Below are positions 57,901-64,000 of a DNA stretch of 64,000 nucleotides, piece by piece. Under the pieces are notes generated by a model that did no database searches, had not been told where the DNA came from, and saw nothing but the letters and a program-made list of their open reading frames with translations. The position numbers and the translations under genes were made by a program. The first letter of the stretch is position 1. Each line of letters starts with the position of its first letter. This DNA comes from Anaspis maculata (Eukaryota > Arthropoda > Insecta > Coleoptera > Scraptiidae): the NCBI GenBank assembly GCA_949128115.1, contig OX421961.1, positions 130,079,050 through 130,143,049 on the forward strand, read 5' to 3'.

Positions 57901-60900
57901 AACTTTTTGGGTGACAATTGTGTCTTTTTTTCTATATTTGTGTTCGTTCGTCAGATGTTGCGTTTGGAAAGAGTAGCTGCCAACTTCAAAAGTGGTGACC
58001 GATCGTTTTAAAGGTCACGTGGGTTGAAGCCTGAAGTAACGTGGGTTGAAGCCTGGAGTCACGTGGGTTAAAACCTGAACTTTTTGGATGACAATTGTGT
58101 CTTTTCTTCTATATTTGTGTTCGTTCGTCAGATGTTGCGTTTGGAACAAGTAGCTGCCAACATCAAAAGTGGTGACCGATCGTTTTAAAAGTCACGTGGG
58201 TTGAAGCTTGAAGTCACGTGGGTTGGAGCCTGGAGTCACGTGGGTTCAATCCTGAACTTTTTGGATAACAATTGTGTCTTTTTTTATATATTTGTGATCG
58301 TTCGTCAGATGTTGCGTTTGGTAAGGGTAGCTGCCAACTTCAAAAATGGTGACCGATCGTTTTCAAAGTCACGTGGGTTGGAGCCTGAAGTCACGTGGGT
58401 TGAAACCTGAAGTCACGTGGGTTAAAACCTGAACTTTTTGGATAACAAATTTGTCTTTTCTTCTATATTTGTGTTCGTTCGTCAGATGTTGCGTTTGGAA
58501 CAAGTAGCTGCCAACATCAAAAGTGGTGACCGATCGTTTTAAGAGTCACGTGGGTTGAAGCCTGAAGTCACGTGGGTTGGAGCCTGGAGTCATGTGGGTT
58601 CAAACCTGAACTTTTTGGATAACAATGGTGTCTTTTCTTCTATATTTGTGTTCGTTCGTCAGATGTTGCGTTTGGAACAAGTAGCTGCCAACATCAAAAG
58701 TGGTGACCGATCGTTTTAAAAGTCACGTGGGTTCAAGCCTGAAGTAACGTGGGTTGGAGCCTGGAGTCACGTGGGTTCAAACCTGAACTTTTTGGATAAC
58801 AATTGTGTCTTTTTTTCTATATTTGTGTTCGTTCGTCAGATGTTGCGTTTGGAGAGAGTAGCTGCCAACTTCAAAAGTGGTGACCGATCGTTCTCAAAGT
58901 CACGTGGGTTGAAGCCTGAAGTCACGTGGGTTGAAGCCTGAAGTAACGTGGGTTGGAGCCTGGAGTCACGTGGGTTCAAACCTGAATTTTTTGAATAACA
59001 ATTTCGTCATTTTTTTTTTATATTTGTGTTCGTTCGTCAGATTTTGCGTTTGGAACAAGTAGCTGCCAACTCCAAAAGTGGTGACCGATCGTTTTAAAAA
59101 TCACGTGGGTTGAAGCCTGAAGTCACGTGGGTTGAAGCCTGAAGTCACGTGGGTTAAAACCCGAACTTTTTGGATAAAAATTGTGTCTTTACTTCTATAT
59201 TTGTGTTCGTTCGTCAGATGTTGCGTTTGGAACAAGTAGCTGCCAACATCAAAAGCGGTGACCGATCGTTTTAAAAGTCACGTGGGTTGAAGCCTGAAGT
59301 CACGTGGGTTGAAGCCTGGAGTCACGTGGGTTCAAACCTGAAGTCACGTGAGTTAAAACCTGAACTTTTTGGGTAACAATTGTGTCTTTTTTTCTATATT
59401 TGTGTTCGTTCGTCAGATGTTGCGTTTGGAAAGAGTAGCTGCCAACTTCAAAAGTGGTGACCGATCGTTTTAAAAGTCACGTGGGTTGAAGCCTGGAGTC
59501 ACGTGGGTTGAAGCCTGAAGTCACGTGGGTTGAAGCCTGAAGTCACGTGGGTTAAAACCTGAACTTTTTGGATAACAATTGTGTCTTTACTTCTATATTT
59601 GTGTTCGTTCGTCAGATGTTGCGTTTGGAACAAGTAGCTGCCAACATCAAAAGTGGTGACCGATCGTTTTAAAAGTCACGTGGGTTGAAGCCTGAAGTCA
59701 CGTGGGTTGGAGCCTGGAGTCACGTGGGTTCAAACCTGAACTTTTTGGATAACAATTGTGTTTTTTTTTTCTATATTTGTGTTCGTTCGTCAGATGTTGC
59801 GTTTGGAAAGAGTAGCTGCCAACTTCAAAAATGGTGACCGATCGTTTTCAAAGTCACGTGGGTTGAAGCCTGAAGTCACGTGAGTTGAAGCCTGAAGTCA
59901 CGTGGGTTGAAGCCTGAAGTCACGTGGGTCAAAACCTGAACTTTTTGGATAACAATTGTGTCTTTTCTTTCATATTTGTGTTCGTTCGTCAGATGTTGCG
60001 TTTGGAACAAGTAGCTGCCAACATCAAAAGTGGTGACCGATCGTTTTAAAAGTCACGTGGGTTGAAGCCTGAAGTCACGTGGGTTGGAGCCTGGAGTCAC
60101 GTGGGTTCAAACCTGAACTTTTTGAATAACAATTTTGTCATTTTTGTTTTGATATTTGTGTTCGTTCGTCAGATGTTGCGTTTGGAACAAGTAGCTGCCA
60201 TCTCCAAAAGTGGTGACCGATCGTTTTAAAAGTCACGTGGGTTGAAGCCTGGAGTCACGTGGGTTGGAGCCTGAAGTCACGTGGGTTGAAGCCTGAAATC
60301 ACGTGGGTTAAAACCTGAACTTTCTGGATAACAATTGTGTCTTTACTTCTATATTTTTGTTCGTTCGTCAGATGTTACGTTTGGAACAAGTAGCTGCCAA
60401 CATCAAAAGTGGTGACCGATCGTTTTAAAAGTCACGTGGGTTGAAGCTTGAAGTCACGTGGGTTGGAGCCTGGAGTCACGTGGGTTCAATCCTGAACTTT
60501 TTGGATAACAATTGTGTCTTTTTTTCTATATTTGTGTTCGTTCGTCAGATGTTGCGTTTGGAGAGAGTAGCTGCCAACTTCAAAAGTGGTGACCGATCGT
60601 TCTCAAAGTCACGTGGGTTGAAGCCTGAAGTCACGTGGGTTGAAGCCTGAAGTAACGTGGGTTGAAGCCTGAAGTCACGTGGGTTAAAACCTGAACTTTT
60701 TGGATAACAATTGTGTCTTTTCTTCTATATTTGTGTTCGTTTGTCAGATGTTGCGTTTGGAACAAGTAGCTGCCAACATCAGAAGTGGTGACCGATCGTT
60801 TTAAAAGTCACGTGGGTCGAAGCCTGAAGTCACGTGGGTTGGAGCCTGGAGTCACGTGGGTTCAAACCTGAATTTTTTGAATAACAATTTCGTCATTTTT

Positions 60901-63900
60901 TTTTTATATTTGTGTTCGTTCGTCAGATTTTGCGTTTGGAACAAGTAGCTGCCAACTCCAAAAGTGGTGACCGATCGTTTCAAAAATCACGTGGGTTGAA
61001 GCCTGAAGTCACGTGGGTTGAAGCCTGAAGTCACGTGGGTTAAAACCCGAACTTTTTGGATAAAAATTGTGTCTTTACTTCTATATTTGTGTTCGTTCGT
61101 CAGATGTTGCGTTTGGAACAAGTAGCTGCCAACATCAAAAGCGGTGACCGATCGTTTTAAAAGTCACGTGGGTTGAAGCCTGAAGTCACGTGGGTTGAAG
61201 CCTGAAGTCACGTGGGTTGAAGCCTGGAGTCACGTGGGTTCAAACCTGAAGTCACGTGGGTTAAAACCTGAACTTTTTGGGTAACAATTGTGTCTTTTTT
61301 TCTATATTTGTGTTCGTTCGTCAGATGTTGCGTTTGGAAAGAGTAGCTGCCAACTTCAAAAGTGGTGACCGATCGTTTTAAAAGTCACGTGGGTTGAAGC
61401 CTGAAGTAACGTGGGTTGAAGCCTGAAGTCACGTGGGTTAAAACCTGAACTTTTTGGATAACAATTGTGTCTTTTCTTCTATATTTGTGTTCGTTCGTCA
61501 GATGTTGCGTTTGGAACAAGTAGCTGCCAACATCAGAAGTGGTGACCGATCGTTTTAAAAGTCACGTGGGTCGAAGCCTGAAGTCACGTGGGTTGAAGCC
61601 TAAAGTCACGTGGATTGAAGCCTGAAGTCACGTGGGTTAAAACCTGAACTTTTTGGATAACAATTGTGTCTTTTTTTATAAATTTGTGTTCGTTCGTCAG
61701 ATGTTGCGTTTGGAAAGAGTAGCTGCCAACTTCAAAAGTGGTGACCGATCGTTCTCAAAGTCACGTGGGTTGAAGTCTGAAGTAACGTGGGTTGAAGCCT
61801 GAAGTCACGTGGGTTAAAACCTGAACTTTTTGGATAACAATTGTGTCTTTTCTTCTATATTTGTGTTCGTTCGTCAGATGTTGCGTTTGGAACAAGTAGC
61901 TGCCAACATCAGAAGTGGTGACCGATCGTTTCAAAAGTCACGTGGGTTGAAGCCTGAAGTCACGTGGGTTAAAACCTGGACTTTTTGGATAACAATTGTG
62001 TCTTTACTTCTATATTGGTGTTCGTTCGTCAGATGTTGCGTTTGGAACAAGTAGCTGCCAACATCAAAAGTGGTAACCGATCGTTTTAAAAGTCACGTGG
62101 GTTGAAGCCTGAAGTCACGTGGGTTAAAACCTGGACTTTTTGGATAACAATTGTGTCTTTACTTCTATATTGGTGTTCGTTCGTCAGATGTTGCGTTTGG
62201 AACAAGTAGCTGCCAACATCAAAAGTGGTGACCGATCGTTTTAAAAGTCACGTGGGTTGAAGCCTGAAGTCACGTGGGTTGAAGCCTGATGTCACGTGGG
62301 TTGAAACCTGAACTTTTTGGATAACAATTGTGTCTTTACTTCTATATTTGTGTTCGTTCGTCAGATGTTGCGTTTGGAACAAGTAGCTGCCAACATCAAA
62401 AGTGGTGACCAATCGTTTTGAAAGTCACGTGGGTTGAAGCCTGAAGTCACGTGGGTTGGAGCCTGGAGTCACGTGGGTTCAAACCTGAACTTTTTGGGTG
62501 ACAATTGTGTCTTTTTTTCTATATTTGTGTTCGTTCGTCAGATGTTGCGTTTGGAAAGAGTAGCTGCCAACTTCAAAAGTGGTGACCGATCGTTTTAAAG
62601 GTCACGTGGGTTGAAGCCTGAAGTAACGTGGGTTGAAGCCTGGAGTCACGTGGGTTAAAACCTGAACTTTTTGGATGACAATTGTGTCTTTTCTTCTATA
62701 TTTGTGTTCGTTCGTCAGATGTTGCGTTTGGAACAAGTAGCTGCCAACATCAAAAGTGGTGACCGATCGTTTTAAAAGTCACGTGGGTTGAAGCTTGAAG
62801 TCACGTGGGTTGGAGCCTGGAGTCACGTGGGTTCAATCCTGAACTTTTTGGATAACAATTGTGTCTTTTTTTATATATTTGTGATCGTTCGTCAGATGTT
62901 GCGTTTGGTAAGGGTAGCTGCCAACTTCAAAAATGGTGACCGATCGTTTTCAAAGTCACGTGGGTTGGAGCCTGAAGTCACGTGGGTTGAAACCTGAAGT
63001 CACGTGGGTTAAAACCTGAACTTTTTGGATAACAAATTTGTCTCTTCTTCTATATTTGTGTTCGTTCGTCAGATGTTGCGTTTGGAACAAGTAGCTGCCA
63101 ACATCAAAAGTGGTGACCGATCGTTTTAAGAGTCACGTGGGTTGAAGCCTGAAGTCACGTGGGTTGGAGCCTGGAGTCATGTGGGTTCAAACCTGAACTT
63201 TTTGGATAACAATGGTGTCTTTTCTTCTATATTTGTGTTCGTTCGTCAGATGTTGCGTTTGGAACAAGTAGCTGCCAACATCAAAAGTGGTGACCGATCG
63301 TTTCAAAAATCACGTGGGTTGAAGCCTGAAGTCACGTGGGTTGGAGCCTGAAGTCACGTGGGTTAAAACCCGAACTTTTTGGATAAAAATTGTGTCTTTA
63401 CTTCTATATTTGTGTTCGTTCGTCAGATGTTGCGTTTGGAACAAGTAGCTGCCAACATCAAAAGCGGTGACCGATCGTTTTAAAAGTCACGTGGGTTGAA
63501 GCCTGAAGTCACGTGGGTTGAAGCCTGGAGTCACGTGGGTTCAAACCTGAAGTCACGTGAGTTAAAACCTGAACTTTTTGGGTAACAATTGTGTCTTTTT
63601 TTCTATATTTGTGTTCGTTCGTCAGATGTTGCGTTTGGAAAGAGTAGCTGCCAACTTCAAAAGTGGTGACCGATCGTTTTAAAAGTCACGTGGGTTGAAG
63701 CCTGAAGTAACGTGGGTTGAAGCCTGAAGTCACGTGGGTTAAAACCTGAACTTTTTGGATAACAATTGTGTCTTTTCTTCTATATTTGTGTTCGTTCGTC
63801 AGATGTTGCGTTTGGAACAAGTAGCTGCCAACATCAGAAGTGGTGACCGATCGTTTCAAAAGTCACGTGGGTCGAAGCCTGAAGTCACGTGGGTTGGAGC

Positions 63901-64000
63901 CTGGAGTCACGTGGGTTCAAACCTGAACTTTTTGAATAACAATTTCGTCATTTTTTTTCGATATTTGTGTTCGTTCGTCTGATGTTGCGTTTGGAACAAG
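51985..64000 (+). repeat. Right copy of the 19.3-kb-offset duplication, cut by the window edge
   Basis: This copy matches 32,660-45,600 in monomer order with sparse substitutions (for example TTTTTGTCCGTTCG near 55,770 against TTTTTGTTCGTTCG near 36,447, and a GTGACGTGGG at about 55,845). It lacks a 554-bp trimer present near 40.4-41.0 kb and a 378-bp pair of monomers present near 44.5-44.9 kb. Confidence 0.85.

Larger units (their letters stand above)
13734..64000 (+). repeat. Satellite DNA array, about 178-bp monomer, over 50 kb, open at the right edge
   Basis: Uninterrupted head-to-tail monomers, all one orientation. Each monomer has, in order: TTCGTTCGTCAGATGTTGCG; TTGGAACAAGTAGCTGCCAA (or GGAAAGAGTAGC); AAAAGTGGTGACCGATCGTT; two to five copies of a 22-bp unit starting GTCACGTGGG; a closing AAACCTGAACTTTTTGGATAA; and a T-rich spacer ending CTATATTTGTG. 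Spacing between successive TTCGTTCGTC landmarks is mostly 176-180 bp with a 198-199 class and shorter ones near 155, that is three, four or two 22-bp units. My estimate is about 280 monomers. Divergence is highest in the first few monomers, as usual at satellite edges. No other sequence is inserted. Confidence 0.97.

Noticed and set aside
14797..63982. Dozens of plus-strand ORFs of 60-145 residues in the array (MKPEVTWVGAW..., MDNNCVFSSIF...)
   Set aside because: They recur with the satellite periods, start at arbitrary points of the monomer and come from the 22-bp unit being stop-free in three frames. There are no domains, splice signals or codon constraint.
13734..64000. CRISPR-like look of regularly spaced short repeats
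   Set aside because: The spacers are themselves repeated, units are tandem with no unique spacers, there are no cas genes and the context is eukaryotic.
13734..64000. CENP-B box in the monomer
   Set aside because: TTCG motifs are present (TTCGTTCGTCAG), but the downstream CGGG core of the box in the required spacing is not seen. Centromeric function cannot be claimed from this.
13734..64000. Core promoter in each monomer (CTATATTTG with TCAGAT as initiator)
   Set aside because: The distance is about 20 bp instead of about 30, and TCAGAT is a poor match to the arthropod initiator, so there is too little support to call a promoter.
32660..64000. The 19.3-kb duplication as a pure assembly artefact
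   Set aside because: The copies differ by scattered substitutions and by whole-unit deletions, which argues for real copies. Assembly error in such an array cannot be fully excluded from sequence alone.

Overview
This is eukaryotic nuclear DNA, most likely from an insect. The evidence is short introns (55-75 bp) with GTAAGT donors, a THAP gene, a lineage-expanded C2H2 zinc-finger gene, and a mix of decayed Ty3/Gypsy, PIF/Harbinger, non-LTR and TIR/MITE elements. I cannot name the order from sequence alone. There is no bacterial operon, CRISPR array, rRNA or tRNA that I can support.

Layout. (1) 1-3.3 kb holds two host-type genes transcribed divergently from a gap of under 500 bp. On the minus strand is a three-exon, left-truncated THAP-domain gene. 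On the plus strand is a zinc-finger gene of about 630 residues whose start codon appears to be split by an intron. Its fingers were built by tandem amplification of a four-finger block. (2) 3.3-11.6 kb is a transposon graveyard: a minus-strand Gypsy LTR with protease and gag/zinc-knuckle remnants, two decayed Harbinger 5' coding fragments, a 5'-truncated non-LTR element with one in-frame stop, a small TA-flanked inverted-repeat element, and a frameshifted plus-strand gag-like ORF1. (3) 11.8-13.7 kb holds an 818-bp inverted-repeat element full of a GGGGCACAGTGGCCA-like motif in both orientations. Next to it is a 1.08-kb foldback structure whose arms are each internally duplicated.

(4) From about 13,734 to the right edge the window is one head-to-tail satellite array, over 50 kb long with no other insertion seen. 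Monomers are mostly about 178 bp, with 155- and 199-bp size classes. Monomer size changes in steps of 22 bp because each monomer holds two to five copies of a 22-bp subrepeat centred on the E-box palindrome CACGTG. Above the monomer are a 554-bp trimer, blocks of about 2.2, 5.1 and 6.7 kb, and a long-range duplication at an offset of 19,324 bp. Copies differ by sparse point changes and by loss of whole monomers or whole 22-bp units, as expected from unequal exchange.

The most interesting points are the dense CACGTG lattice with near-helical spacing, the nested period hierarchy, and the exact abutment of the array on the foldback end, which raises the possibility that the satellite grew out of a mobile element. 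The small ORFs across the array come from a 22-bp unit (3x7+1) read successively in three frames and are not genes.
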